DNA from: Pseudomonas syringae
Lineage (GTDB): Bacteria; Pseudomonadota; Gammaproteobacteria; Pseudomonadales; Pseudomonadaceae
Assembly (NCBI RefSeq): GCF_001698815.1
Contig: NZ_LGSI01000020.1
Coordinates: forward strand, 195,483 to 259,482
Direction: 5' to 3'
DNA length: 64,000 nt
Below the pieces are notes generated by a model that saw only the letters and a program-made list of their open reading frames with translations, made no database searches and was not told the DNA's origin. How positions within the stretch are numbered: the first letter of the stretch is position 1; each line of letters opens with the position of its first letter. A program made the position numbers and the translations under genes. Positions 45,715-55,404 of the stretch are shown one piece after another.

Positions 45715-45871
45715 AGGCTGTGTGAAAACGTTTTAGAGCAGGTTTGACAGTCAGGACTGGAACGAAAATCGCGTTCCTACGCAAATTTCCTGTCTGCTGA
45801 TTAACCAAACGCAGGCAGATTTTACGTAGCAACGCAGACTTCAAAACGGTGCATGCGTTTTCACACAGCCT
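45715..45871. mobile_element. MITE-like element, copy C (different terminal repeat)
   Basis: Ends AGGCTGTGTGAAAACG (45715-45730) and CGTTTTCACACAGCCT (45856-45871) are perfect 16-bp inverted repeats. The interior shares with copy A a GATTT-TACGTAG-like centre. No coding capacity. It closes the second island on the right. Confidence 0.7.
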
Positions 45872-45872
45872 G

Positions 45873-45901
45873 GACCCAAAGCTGACGGTGGCGACAGGCA
45901 G
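45873..45901 (+). repeat. 29-base segment repeated at two MITE borders
   Basis: The 29 bases at 45873-45901 are identical to 25965-25993. In both places they immediately follow the right end of a MITE, though the two MITEs have different terminal repeats. It may be a target sequence preferred by both elements or the remnant of a common repeat. Confidence 0.7.
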
Positions 45902-45941
45902 AGTAGCTATGGCTCATTTCAACCCTCCATTCTGTTCCTGT

Positions 45942-45975
<34 letters not shown>

Positions 45976-46039
45976 AAAGCGCCTAAGTGCTGTGGATCTC
46001 CCGCTTGGCCATTGGATTTTCAAGATAAGTGCCCGCCAG

Positions 46040-47287
<1,248 letters not shown>

Positions 47288-47313
47288 TTAGATGGTATGG
47301 TAGGAATGGACCT

Positions 47314-47328
47314 ATATCAGTTGGATAT
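47314..47328. promoter_or_regulatory. palindrome before the LysR gene
   Basis: ATATC-AGTTG-GATAT is a perfect inverted repeat placed 5 bp before the LysR start and close to the divergent reductase promoter. It is a candidate LysR-binding site but the evidence is only the palindrome. Confidence 0.4.
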
Positions 47329-47333
47329 CAATC

Positions 47334-48221
47334 ATGCGAGACACTAACGACCTTGTTGCGTTTCTGACGGTCGCGCGCGAGCGGAGCTTTACCAAAGCAG
47401 CGGCTCAATTGGGGACGTCACAACCAGCCCTGAGCCGAACGCTCAGACGTCTCGAAGAGCAATTGGGTGTGCAGTTGCTGACTCGCAGTACCCGAAGCGT
47501 TTCGCCGACGGAAGCTGGAGAACGCTTGATAGGCTCTATCGGTCCGCACTTTGAAGGCATCGAAGCTGGACTGGCAGATCTGTCCGAGCTAAGCGGAAAA
47601 CCGGCAGGCACCTTACGGATCACCTCGGTGGAACACGCCTCAGCAACGATCCTGACTCCGGCAGTCAGCAAGCTCATGCTGGATTACCCAGAGGTCCGGA
47701 TTGAAATCAACAATGACTACGGCTTGGTCGATATCGTCGAGCAGCGGTACGACGCCGGGATTCGTTTAGGCGAGCAGGTGGCCAAAGACATGATCGGGGT
47801 TCGTATAGGTCCGGACTTCCGACAGGCAGTGGTCGGTTCTCCTTCATACTTCAAGCGCAGGGCCAAACCCGTGACGCCTCATGATCTGACTGCCCATATC
47901 GGAATCAATTTACGTTTGCCTACATCGGGAGGGCTTTGGTCCTGGCTGTTTGCAAAGGAGGGGCGGGAGGTCAGGGTTCGTGCGGAGGGTCACATGGTGT
48001 GCAACACAGTCCCGCTGATGCTGGACTTCGCGCTCGCGGGCGTCGGACTTGCTCATCTCCCGGAAGACGTCGTTGAACATCACATCCTGGAAGGTCGATT
48101 GGTACGGGTTTTAGATGATTGGTGTCCTGTTGTGACGGGGTATCACCTCTATTACCCGAGTCGTAGACAGCCCAAACCTGCGTTCAGGCTTTTGCTGAAT
48201 TTGCTGCGTTCAGGCGTGTGA
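47334..48221 (+). CDS. LysR-family transcriptional regulator
   Basis: A 295-aa complete LysR protein: helix-turn-helix SFTKAAAQLGTSQPALSRTL (about 20-39), then RRLEEQLGVQLLTRSTRSVS, and the usual sensor fold. It is divergent from the Tat-exported aldo/keto reductase and probably activates it, as in many Pseudomonas LysR-AKR pairs. Confidence 0.88.
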   Translation: MRDTNDLVAFLTVARERSFTKAAAQLGTSQPALSRTLRRLEEQLGVQLLTRSTRSVSPTEAGERLIGSIGPHFEGIEAGLADLSELSGKPAGTLRITSVEHASATILTPAVSKLMLDYPEVRIEINNDYGLVDIVEQRYDAGIRLGEQVAKDMIGVRIGPDFRQAVVGSPSYFKRRAKPVTPHDLTAHIGINLRLPTSGGLWSWLFAKEGREVRVRAEGHMVCNTVPLMLDFALAGVGLAHLPEDVVEHHILEGRLVRVLDDWCPVVTGYHLYYPSRRQPKPAFRLLLNLLRSGV

Positions 48222-48278
48222 TGTGTCGTCGGAAATATGGCCAAGCGAAATCGGCCTTGAGCGGTAATGACCACTTAT

Positions 48279-48297
48279 GGCCGGTTGTGTTGAAAAA
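48279..48297 (+). repeat. solo copy of the MITE terminal repeat
   Basis: GGCCGGTTGTGTTGAAAAA differs at two positions from the terminal repeat of MITE B and the IS1182-type end. No matching inverted partner was found nearby, so it may be a remnant end. Confidence 0.5.
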
Positions 48298-48432
48298 GTC
48301 GGCCGTGGGACTCTAGCTCTATTTCGAGCGGTCGAAGCCCACGAGGCCCGATTGTGGGTGCCTTGCTGGAAAAGGGTCTTTCCAGACAACGGCCGAAGGT
48401 GGCTGCGGGCTTCGAACACTCAAACGACAGTC

Positions 48433-48759
48433 TTAGTTGCTCCCGGGAGCATTTGGATAGTCATCTCCAATTTGTTGGGAAGCCTCTACTTCATCGTCAG
48501 CAAATTGCTCTGCTGCAACAGGCGCGTTGGGATGCATCGAATGTGAACCGCTTCTTCCGATTGCCTGGATGGGTCCATTTGCGTTGTCGGCACTGTTGTT
48601 GTATTCAACGTTGGGAGCCGAGTTCGTCGAGGGCTGGTAGGAAGTGGATTCGCTAACGGTGCTGGTCCTATTGTGTTTTTTTGGTGGGTCCGCGAACGCT
48701 GTCAGGCAGGCTGCGGCGAGCAGCGTTGCGGTCACGGCGCTCAGTAGGGTTGTGCTCAT
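48433..48759 (-). CDS. small exported protein, unrecognised
   Basis: A 108-aa protein with a clear signal peptide (MSTTLLSAVTATLLAAACLTAFA) and a mature part rich in Asn, Ser and Ala (HNRTSTVSESTSYQPSTNSA, then NNSADNANGPIQ). The cysteine in LAAACL could be a lipobox, though it is not ideal. GGAGG lies before the ATG. Looks like one of the small extracytoplasmic proteins common in Pseudomonas; function unknown. Confidence 0.6.
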   Translation of the reverse strand: MSTTLLSAVTATLLAAACLTAFADPPKKHNRTSTVSESTSYQPSTNSAPNVEYNNSADNANGPIQAIGRSGSHSMHPNAPVAAEQFADDEVEASQQIGDDYPNAPGSN

Positions 48760-48959
48760 TGTTGTACGCCTCCTTTAGAGTCGCACAATTAAGTTTGGAC
48801 CTTGAGGCAAAAAACAGAACTGTTGGCGACCAACGGCATTGCTTGCCAAATGGCTACTCCCCGTATGTCTGGATACCTCTGGACGAAGTAGAGACTCGAG
48901 AAGAAGAAGAATAACGCGCTGCAGAATGCACTTACGCGTTGGCCCCAAACCGACAATGA

Positions 48960-49427
48960 CTATGCGCGATCAATACGCCCGGAGTAACAGCCCCGCTTGG
49001 CATTGTGGACGTGGATGTAGCTCACGTCTGGATTATCAAACATCCGAGTAATGATCGGTTCTATTGCTGTTCCCTCAGCGACATCTGCGTCGAGCATCAT
49101 CCCGTCCGCTGCGTAAGCACGAAGGGATAACAGGCGTATCCGCATTGCCTCAGGAACCCGATCCACTACGTCATAGGTCCGAGTTGCACCCTCGCGTATG
49201 AAAATAGCGTGTGAGGCTCGGTAGGGTGTGTTGGCTGGCTGGCAGACATGATTGAGTAACAGCACGCTCTGACCCAGCTCTGCATCTTTCATTTCAATAC
49301 GGTCAGGAAAACCAGGCTTGCTGTCGACGATGTAGCGCTTTATCCCACGTGACGTTAGTTCCTGGTCAGGCAATCCAAACAATGGCTGGAATTGTTCAGG
49401 GGAAAGGCCAGATATACGGAAGGCCAT
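48960..49427 (-). CDS. DUF1203 family protein
   Basis: A 155-aa protein with family features MAFRISGLSPEQFQPLFGLP, then LLLNHVCQPANTPYRASHAI and YIHVHNAKRGCYSGRIDRA. GGAG precedes the ATG. DUF1203 proteins are widespread in proteobacteria with no known reaction. It stands alone between a small exported protein gene and a LysR gene on the same strand. Confidence 0.8.
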   Translation of the reverse strand: MAFRISGLSPEQFQPLFGLPDQELTSRGIKRYIVDSKPGFPDRIEMKDAELGQSVLLLNHVCQPANTPYRASHAIFIREGATRTYDVVDRVPEAMRIRLLSLRAYAADGMMLDADVAEGTAIEPIITRMFDNPDVSYIHVHNAKRGCYSGRIDRA

Positions 49428-49512
49428 GGTCGGCTCCTGTTGAAGTTGAGCCTTACAATAAGAGTGTTCGCCCTGTGCTCGCGCTCCGATTCTTGCTACC
49501 GAAAGTGTTTCT

Positions 49513-50406
49513 TCAACCTAACGCTTCCATCAAATGGTCAACAAAACAGCGCAACTTCAATGTCATTTGGCGGTCCGCCGCGTACAGCAAGTGGATAGGG
49601 CGCACAGGTCCCTCGTAAGCGGGCAGTACCCGAACCAGGAGGCCGGATGCCAGGTCGCTCGCAAGGGCACGCTCGTAGCCGATCAAGACACCAAAGCCAT
49701 CGCGCGCAGCTGCACGCAAAGCCTCCCAATCATTGACATGCAGGCGCCCGCGCACGGGTACCTCCGTGACCTGCCCATCTTGCTCGAAATGCCAATAGCG
49801 GCTGAGGTCGGATACCCAAGGGGCAAAGCCCAGACACTCGTGGTTGATGAGATCTAAAGGCAGTTGCGGCGTGCCGTGCGCAAGCAGGTAAGCTGGCGAC
49901 GCACAGGCTACAAGGCGATAGGGCTGCAAAGGCCTCGCTACCAGCGCGAGATCTTTTTGCAACGGCCCGAGGCGCACCACAGCTTCATACCCTTCCTCCA
50001 CCGGATCGATCAGGCGATCCGATAAGGTCAGTTCCACGTCAATTTCGGGATAGCGATCAAGAAATCGTGTAACTAACGGTACTAATTCATGGCGCCCAAA
50101 AGTGACTGGGGCATTAATGCGCAGACGACCTTGCGGCTTCGCATGTGAAGACTGGACCAGTGAGTCTGCGGCTTCCACTTCGGCAAGGACCGATTGGCAT
50201 CGGTCCAGATAAAGACGGCCGAATACCGTCAAGCTTTGCTTGCGGGTTGTCCGGTTCAATAAACGGGTTGCCACCCGTTGCTCAAGCGCCTCGATATGTT
50301 TGGCCACCATCTGTGGCGACATACCAAGCTTTTCCGCTGCGGCAGCGAAGGACCCGTAGCGAGCCGTCTGAACAAACACCGTCATGCTGGTCAGTCGATC
50401 AAGCAT
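49513..50406 (-). CDS. LysR-family transcriptional regulator
   Basis: A 297-aa LysR protein of the AaeR/PecT-like type: SFAAAAEKLGMSPQMVAKHI, then EALEQRVATRLLNRTTRKQS. ATG 50406 (MLDRLTSM) is used; upstream codons start with TTG. It is on the same strand as the methionine sulfoxide reductase gene upstream of it. No divergent partner exists, so its target is not obvious. Confidence 0.85.
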   Translation of the reverse strand: MLDRLTSMTVFVQTARYGSFAAAAEKLGMSPQMVAKHIEALEQRVATRLLNRTTRKQSLTVFGRLYLDRCQSVLAEVEAADSLVQSSHAKPQGRLRINAPVTFGRHELVPLVTRFLDRYPEIDVELTLSDRLIDPVEEGYEAVVRLGPLQKDLALVARPLQPYRLVACASPAYLLAHGTPQLPLDLINHECLGFAPWVSDLSRYWHFEQDGQVTEVPVRGRLHVNDWEALRAAARDGFGVLIGYERALASDLASGLLVRVLPAYEGPVRPIHLLYAADRQMTLKLRCFVDHLMEALG

Positions 50407-50472
50407 TAACAATCACCAGTTGTTAAAAGAACAACATGCAGCGTTGCGCATTGATGATGGTGCTGCGGGGTC

Positions 50473-50979
50473 TCAGGCGCGCTTCGGCAGTTTCCAGTTC
50501 GGCCGGATAAAGTGGCAGGTGTAGCCGTTGGGTATACGCTCCAGGTAATCCTGGTGCTCCGGTTCCGCTTCCCAGAACGGTCCCGCCGGTTCAATTTCGG
50601 TAACCACGCGGCCAGGCCACAGTTCAGAGGCGTCGACGTCGGCGGCGGTGTCTTCGGCGACGTCGCGTTGCTGGTCGCTGAGGTAATAGATCGCCGATCG
50701 ATAGCTGGGGCCGCGGTCGTTACCCTGACGGTTGGGCGTGCTGGGGTCATGAATCTGGAAGAAGAACTCGAGGATCTGCCGGTAGCTGATGACGGCAGGA
50801 TCGAAAACGATTTCGATGGCTTCAGCGTGGTTTCCGTGGTTGCGATAAGTAGCGTTTGGCACATCGCCACCGGTATAGCCGACCCGCGTGTGCAGCACGC
50901 CGGGGTAACGCCGCAGCAGGTCCTGCATGCCCCAGAAGCAGCCGCCGGCGAGGATGGCGGTTTCGGTTTGGCTGGTCAT
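50473..50979 (-). CDS. msrA: peptide methionine sulfoxide reductase A
   Basis: A 168-aa MsrA, which repairs oxidised methionine in proteins using thioredoxin. The catalytic GGCFWG motif (Cys in [14 protein letters not shown]) near residue 14 and the conserved [20 protein letters not shown] block are intact; the C-terminus ends in [10 protein letters not shown] without the extra cysteines of long MsrA forms. AAGGACAG precedes the ATG. Confidence 0.92.
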   Translation of the reverse strand: MTSQTETAILAGGCFWGMQDLLRRYPGVLHTRVGYTGGDVPNATYRNHGNHAEAIEIVFDPAVISYRQILEFFFQIHDPSTPNRQGNDRGPSYRSAIYYLSDQQRDVAEDTAADVDASELWPGRVVTEIEPAGPFWEAEPEHQDYLERIPNGYTCHFIRPNWKLPKRA

Positions 50980-51221
50980 GGTCTGTCCTTCCCCTCGGGT
51001 GATGTTGGATACAGCTGTTGTTATGAGGGCGCGCTGCGTGATTCCAAGGAGGGGGTGTCATCTTCCTCGAATTTTCTATCTCATCAGCTTTGTCCAGTCG
51101 TTGCGTTATGCCCATCAATGCGGCGACCTGCGGATCCTTCAGCGCCGGGGGCATTAACCGCTTTGATGCTGGCTAGTCGTTCCCGGATCGGGTGCCTTCA
51201 GGTCCAGCCCGGGACGCTGTT

Positions 51222-52010
51222 CTACTCTTCAAACCGATTACCGCTGGCGCGCAACTGGCGCATTGCGCTGGCCAGGTGAGCGCGGGCACTTTCAGCATCG
51301 CCCATACGCATCTGCTCGTAAGTCCGTTGGGCGATGGCGTGGGGGACCGGTTTGAGGGGCTGACCGCTGTGCATTGCCAGCAGTTGCACCTGGGCCGCGC
51401 GTTCGAGGTAGTAAAGATCGTCCCAGGCTTCGGCGATGCTGGGGCCAGTGACCATTACGCCGTGATTTTTCAGGATCAGAATATCGGCGTCTCCCAGAAC
51501 CCGGGCGATGCGATCACCTTCGGAATCGTCCAGGGCCAGGCCGTTGTAGTGTTCGTCGACTGCCGTGCGGCCATAGAACTTCAGCGCAGTCTGACCGAGC
51601 CACAGCAGAGGCGGCCCTTGCAGCAGGCAAAGCGCGGTGGCATAGGGCATGTGGGTGTGGAACGCCGCTTTGAGCCGGGGGTGTTGCAGATGCAGGCGGG
51701 CATGGATATAGAACGCCGTGGCCTCGGGCACGCCATCACCGTCAATGACATTGCCCGCCAGGTCGCAGACCAGCAGTCGTGAGGCGGTGATTTCCGAGAA
51801 TGCATAGCCATAGGGATTGACGAAAAACAGTTGCTCATGACCCGGCACCATTGCGGAAAAGTGGTTGCAGATGCCTTCCTCCAGGCCATTCTGCGCCGCG
51901 AGCTGAAAGCACGCCGCCAGTTCCTGGCGCGCCTGGATAACCGCTGGTGAATCCAGGTCGATGCGCGTCGCGTGGGCAAGTGTGGGACGGTGGGGCAGGA
52001 TATGGGCCAT
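51222..52010 (-). CDS. class II aldolase/adducin-family protein
   Basis: A 262-aa class II aldolase-fold protein. The zinc-binding His residues can be placed in AFHTHMPYATALC (HTH) and in ILILKNHGVMVTG; the N-terminal region is GLEEGICNHFSAM. The frame is open to 52202, but ATG 52010 fits the family start. The role may be aldol cleavage or decarboxylation of a sugar-type acid. It is next to a HAD hydrolase on the same strand, 7 bp apart, so they form an operon, divergent from a LysR gene. Confidence 0.82.
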   Translation of the reverse strand: MAHILPHRPTLAHATRIDLDSPAVIQARQELAACFQLAAQNGLEEGICNHFSAMVPGHEQLFFVNPYGYAFSEITASRLLVCDLAGNVIDGDGVPEATAFYIHARLHLQHPRLKAAFHTHMPYATALCLLQGPPLLWLGQTALKFYGRTAVDEHYNGLALDDSEGDRIARVLGDADILILKNHGVMVTGPSIAEAWDDLYYLERAAQVQLLAMHSGQPLKPVPHAIAQRTYEQMRMGDAESARAHLASAMRQLRASGNRFEE

Positions 52011-52017
52011 GGGTCTT

Positions 52018-52722
52018 TTACCTGACAAAAGAGGATAGCAGCGAGGGGATTTGATCGAGTGTCTGGACTGTCGCATCGGGCTGATAATCCGGCAGCAGTT
52101 GGCGACCGGTGCCACGGTCGACCCAGACACAGCGAAAACCCATGTCCCGCGCCACCGGATGATCCAGCTGCGGGCTGGCACAAATGTGCAGGACTTGATC
52201 AAGGGTTACCCCAAGTTCCCGATGAGCGTAGTCAAACAGGCGGCGGTCCGGCTTATAGGCACCTGCCTGCTGGGCGGTGATGACACGATCTATATGGCCG
52301 CCAAGCTGGGCGACATTGCCCGCGATAATGTCATCGTCGGTGTTGGAAACGATGCACAGCTTGTAACCGGCGGCCTTCAAGCGGGCCAGCGTCGCCACGA
52401 CTTCAGGAAACGGTGGCATGCGGGATATGCCTGAGGTCAGATATTCGCGGTCCGGGGCGCTGCACGAAAGCCCCAGGTCATCGAAGGCCATGCCCAGGCT
52501 CAACCCGCTCAGCTCGCGAAAGGACCTGAAAGGTGGAGTCTGCTCCAGAGCGTGTTCATGACGATCATAGAGACGGATCAACTGTTTGGGGGCGACTTCG
52601 CCAACCTGTTTGTCACGCAGGATGTTCCTTACCGCAGCAATAAGACCTTCATCCCACTGGATTAACGTTCCGTAGCAATCGAAGGTGAGCCATTCGGGGC
52701 GAGGCGTAACGGTCAGAGGCAT
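52018..52722 (-). CDS. HAD-superfamily hydrolase, haloacid-dehalogenase type II-like
   Basis: A 234-aa HAD hydrolase: motif I TFDCYGTLIQWD near 13-24 (nucleophile Asp15), motif II Ser in CIVSNTDDD near 120, motif III Lys in YKPDRRLFD near 155. It is 7 bp upstream of the class II aldolase gene. Substrate unknown. ATG 52722 has AGGAA at 7 bases. Confidence 0.85.
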   Translation of the reverse strand: MPLTVTPRPEWLTFDCYGTLIQWDEGLIAAVRNILRDKQVGEVAPKQLIRLYDRHEHALEQTPPFRSFRELSGLSLGMAFDDLGLSCSAPDREYLTSGISRMPPFPEVVATLARLKAAGYKLCIVSNTDDDIIAGNVAQLGGHIDRVITAQQAGAYKPDRRLFDYAHRELGVTLDQVLHICASPQLDHPVARDMGFRCVWVDRGTGRQLLPDYQPDATVQTLDQIPSLLSSFVR

Positions 52723-52790
52723 GACGACATTCCTGTAATGAGCAAGTGAGCCCAGCATAGAAAACCTGTTTCATATTTTGAAATTAAATT

Positions 52791-52807
52791 ACTATCCATT
52801 TGATAGT
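52791..52807. promoter_or_regulatory. palindrome in the LysR/HAD divergent promoter
   Basis: ACTATC-CATTT-GATAGT is a perfect inverted repeat 26 bp before the LysR start, in an A/T-rich region between divergent genes. Candidate LysR site. Confidence 0.5.
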
Positions 52808-52833
52808 TGAATTACAAATGAGTCAGTAAAGCC

Positions 52834-53670
52834 ATGCTGGATCTTGAACTGCTGAAAACCCTTGTCTGTGTGATCGATGAAGGCAGCTTCACGCGCGCCG
52901 CCGAGCGGGTGCACAGAACTCAATCGACGGTCAGCCAGCAGGTTCGCAAGCTTGAGGAAGTGCTGGGCCAGCCATTGCTGCTGCGAGATCGTGCGGGCAG
53001 CCAGTTGAGCCTTACCGAACACGGTGCGGTGCTGCTGCCTTATGCACGGCGTCTGTTGGCATTGGCTTCGGAGGCTGAGGAAGCGCTGCTCAGTGAAGTC
53101 AGCCTGGAGTCGCTGCGATTGGGCGTGCCGGAGGATTTCGATGCGTTGCGAATGACGTCGATGCTCGCCGGTTTTAACCATGTTCGCCCGGGCGTACGAC
53201 TGGAGACCATCAGCGGAATGAGCATCGACCTGCGTCATAAGTTGGCCATTGGCGACATCGACATCGCCTTGGTCAAACGTGAACCCGGAGCAGGTCCGAG
53301 CCTGGCCAGTTGGCCTGAAGGGCTGGTGTGGGTGAAGGGCAAAGGCGTGGAGTTGGGGCAAGAGGCGGTTCCCTTGGCGCTGTTCCCGCAGGGGTGCATT
53401 TATCGCCAGCGTGCCATTCGGGCTCTGGACTCTATCCAGCGGCGCTGGCGATTGGCTTTTGGCAGCCACAGCCTGACTGGCATTCAGGCTGCGGTAGCGG
53501 GTGGTTTGGGGATTTCCGTTTTGCCTGCCTCAGCCGTGTTGCCGCAACATGTCATCTGTCGGGACATGCCGGCGGTGCCACCCTCCGAGATGGCGTTGCT
53601 TAGCACGGGTGCAACCCTCAATGCCGCCCAAGTGGCATTGGTCGGCTACCTGCGCGAGGCGCTGGGCTAA
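52834..53670 (+). CDS. LysR-family transcriptional regulator
   Basis: A 278-aa LysR protein: SFTRAAERVHRTQSTVSQQV, then RKLEEVLGQPLLLRDRAGSQ, and a slightly short sensor domain. It is divergent from the HAD-aldolase operon and probably controls it. Confidence 0.87.
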   Translation: MLDLELLKTLVCVIDEGSFTRAAERVHRTQSTVSQQVRKLEEVLGQPLLLRDRAGSQLSLTEHGAVLLPYARRLLALASEAEEALLSEVSLESLRLGVPEDFDALRMTSMLAGFNHVRPGVRLETISGMSIDLRHKLAIGDIDIALVKREPGAGPSLASWPEGLVWVKGKGVELGQEAVPLALFPQGCIYRQRAIRALDSIQRRWRLAFGSHSLTGIQAAVAGGLGISVLPASAVLPQHVICRDMPAVPPSEMALLSTGATLNAAQVALVGYLREALG

Positions 53671-53714
53671 CAGGACTCAATGCACCTGGGATTCTGGTCA
53701 GACGTGAGTGCGGT

Positions 53715-54260
53715 TCATTGATCGATGATAGCCGCTGATCCAAGCACTTGAAGTTGTGCGGATTCAGATGAGGCCGTCGTGAGGGTAAACAACATCTTTC
53801 GCGTCGCGTTCGGAACTGACCACTCGTAAGCAACAGTCTGAATCTGCCCGTTTGTGGTGGATTTCGCTTGCTCGTTCTTCACTTGTTTTACGGTAAGCGG
53901 AGCGGGTGCGTTCGAGACCATAGCGGTGAACAACCTTGTTGCGGTTTCGGTATTGGCCTTTCGGACATGCACGGAGCAAAAATTCTTGCCGCTAGGAAGG
54001 GCAAGCACAAACGTCCCGTATTTATCCGGAACAGGCCACGCGTCACCTTGATTACCCGCCAGGAACAGCGCTGCCTTGTCAGGGGGAAGCTTAGGCATAG
54101 GCTTCAGCTTTTCCCGAAGACCCTCAAGATTTTGAAGGTTTTGCAGGCAAAGCGAGGCGTAAATTTTGGCAAACGCATTGGCTTGATCGTCACCTTCACT
54201 GGCAAGGCAATCGTTCAACGCCAAGGAGAAAATGAGTAACGCGGGGAAAAATCTGGGCAT
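53715..54260 (-). CDS. exported protein, unrecognised
   Basis: A 181-aa protein with signal peptide MPRFFPALLIFSLALNDCLA. The mature part (GDAWPVPDKYGTFVLALPSG, then NFCSVHVRKAN) has no recognised family but reads like a conserved secreted protein: compact, few low-complexity stretches. It is between two LysR genes, on the minus strand. Confidence 0.55.
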   Translation of the reverse strand: MPRFFPALLIFSLALNDCLASEGDDQANAFAKIYASLCLQNLQNLEGLREKLKPMPKLPPDKAALFLAGNQGDAWPVPDKYGTFVLALPSGKNFCSVHVRKANTETATRLFTAMVSNAPAPLTVKQVKNEQAKSTTNGQIQTVAYEWSVPNATRKMLFTLTTASSESAQLQVLGSAAIIDQ

Positions 54261-54323
54261 GCAACCGCTCCGTGGTCTTGAGAGATCAAGCTAAGCATGT
54301 TCTCCAAAAGTCGCCATCCAGTG

Positions 54324-55268
54324 TTAAATTTTTGTAGACCCGTAGGCATCAGGGGTCGATTCGGGGTCATCCAGGTTGTCGATATGCCTGAAGCGTTCCA
54401 CCAGGAAGTCAATAAGGCTGCGTACCCGCGCGGACAGATGCAGTTGCTGGGGATAGACCGCGTAGACGTCCGCGCGGGTAGGCGTCTGGTCTTCAAGCAC
54501 CAGGCGCAAACGGCCACTGCGTACGTACCGGGCAATGTCCCATTCAGCCCTGAGCAAAATGCCATAGCCTTCCAGCGCCCAGTTCAGGGCCACTTCACCA
54601 TCGTTGCAGCCCAGCGCGCCACGGACTTTGATGTTCTGCGTGCGACTGCCGCTGGTGAAACTCCAAACGCCATAGGGCGTTTCGTTTTGCCTGAGGAAAA
54701 TGCAGTTGTGTTGCTGCAGGTCTGCCAGGCGCTTGGGCACACCGTGCTTATCCAGATAGAGCGGGGAGGCGCACAGCAAACGTCGGTTGGAGGCAATCTT
54801 GCGCGCATGAAAAGCCGCGTCCGGCAATGTACCGAAGCGAATGCCCAGGTCGAAGCCATGGGTTGCGAGGTCCAGCGGGTGATCACTGATTTCCAGCTGG
54901 ATTTCCACCTCCGGGTAGCGCGAAAAGAACGCGGCCAGCGCGGGGCCGATGTAGCGGCGACCGAAGCCGAGTGACGCATTGACCCGAATCAACCCTTTGG
55001 GCGTTGCGCGGCTGCTGCTTACCAGCTGCTCGACCTCATCGATCTGGGTCAGGATCCGCGCAGCATGGGAAAAGTACAGCTCGCCTTCTGCCGTCAGACT
55101 CATCGACCGGGTTGTGCGATTTACCAGACGAATGCCAAGGCGCGCCTCCAGCGCTGTCAGGCGTTTGCTCACGGCGGGTGGTGTCACGCCAAGCTCGCGA
55201 GCGGTCGCCGCCAGGCTGCCCTGATTGGCCAGCAGGTAGAAAAAAGACAAATCCAGCGTCTGGCTCAT
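54324..55268 (-). CDS. LysR-family regulator of the tartrate/malate dehydrogenase
   Basis: A 314-aa DmlR-like LysR protein: SLAATARELGVTPPAVSKRL, then TALEARLGIRLVNRTTRSMS. It is divergent from the gene for tartrate/D-malate dehydrogenase. A 10-base inverted repeat lies immediately upstream of its start (55271-55307). It likely activates the dehydrogenase and DctA in response to a C4 hydroxy acid. Confidence 0.88.
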   Translation of the reverse strand: MSQTLDLSFFYLLANQGSLAATARELGVTPPAVSKRLTALEARLGIRLVNRTTRSMSLTAEGELYFSHAARILTQIDEVEQLVSSSRATPKGLIRVNASLGFGRRYIGPALAAFFSRYPEVEIQLEISDHPLDLATHGFDLGIRFGTLPDAAFHARKIASNRRLLCASPLYLDKHGVPKRLADLQQHNCIFLRQNETPYGVWSFTSGSRTQNIKVRGALGCNDGEVALNWALEGYGILLRAEWDIARYVRSGRLRLVLEDQTPTRADVYAVYPQQLHLSARVRSLIDFLVERFRHIDNLDDPESTPDAYGSTKI

Positions 55269-55270
55269 TC

Positions 55271-55307
55271 GTAACTCAAAGTTATGGATGTAGTGATTTT
55301 GAGTAAC
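55271..55307. promoter_or_regulatory. probable LysR operator
   Basis: GTAACTCAAA (55271-55280) and TTTGAGTAAC (55298-55307) are inverted repeats with one mismatch and 17 bases between. They lie 3 bp upstream of the LysR start, between divergent genes. Confidence 0.6.
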
Positions 55308-55404
55308 TCACACCGTTATGGGCAATACATATACTCCGCTCACACCCCGATTGGACAGCCCTGTTCGACGGACAAAATAAAAACTGAGCGGGAAGGTACT
55401 GACG

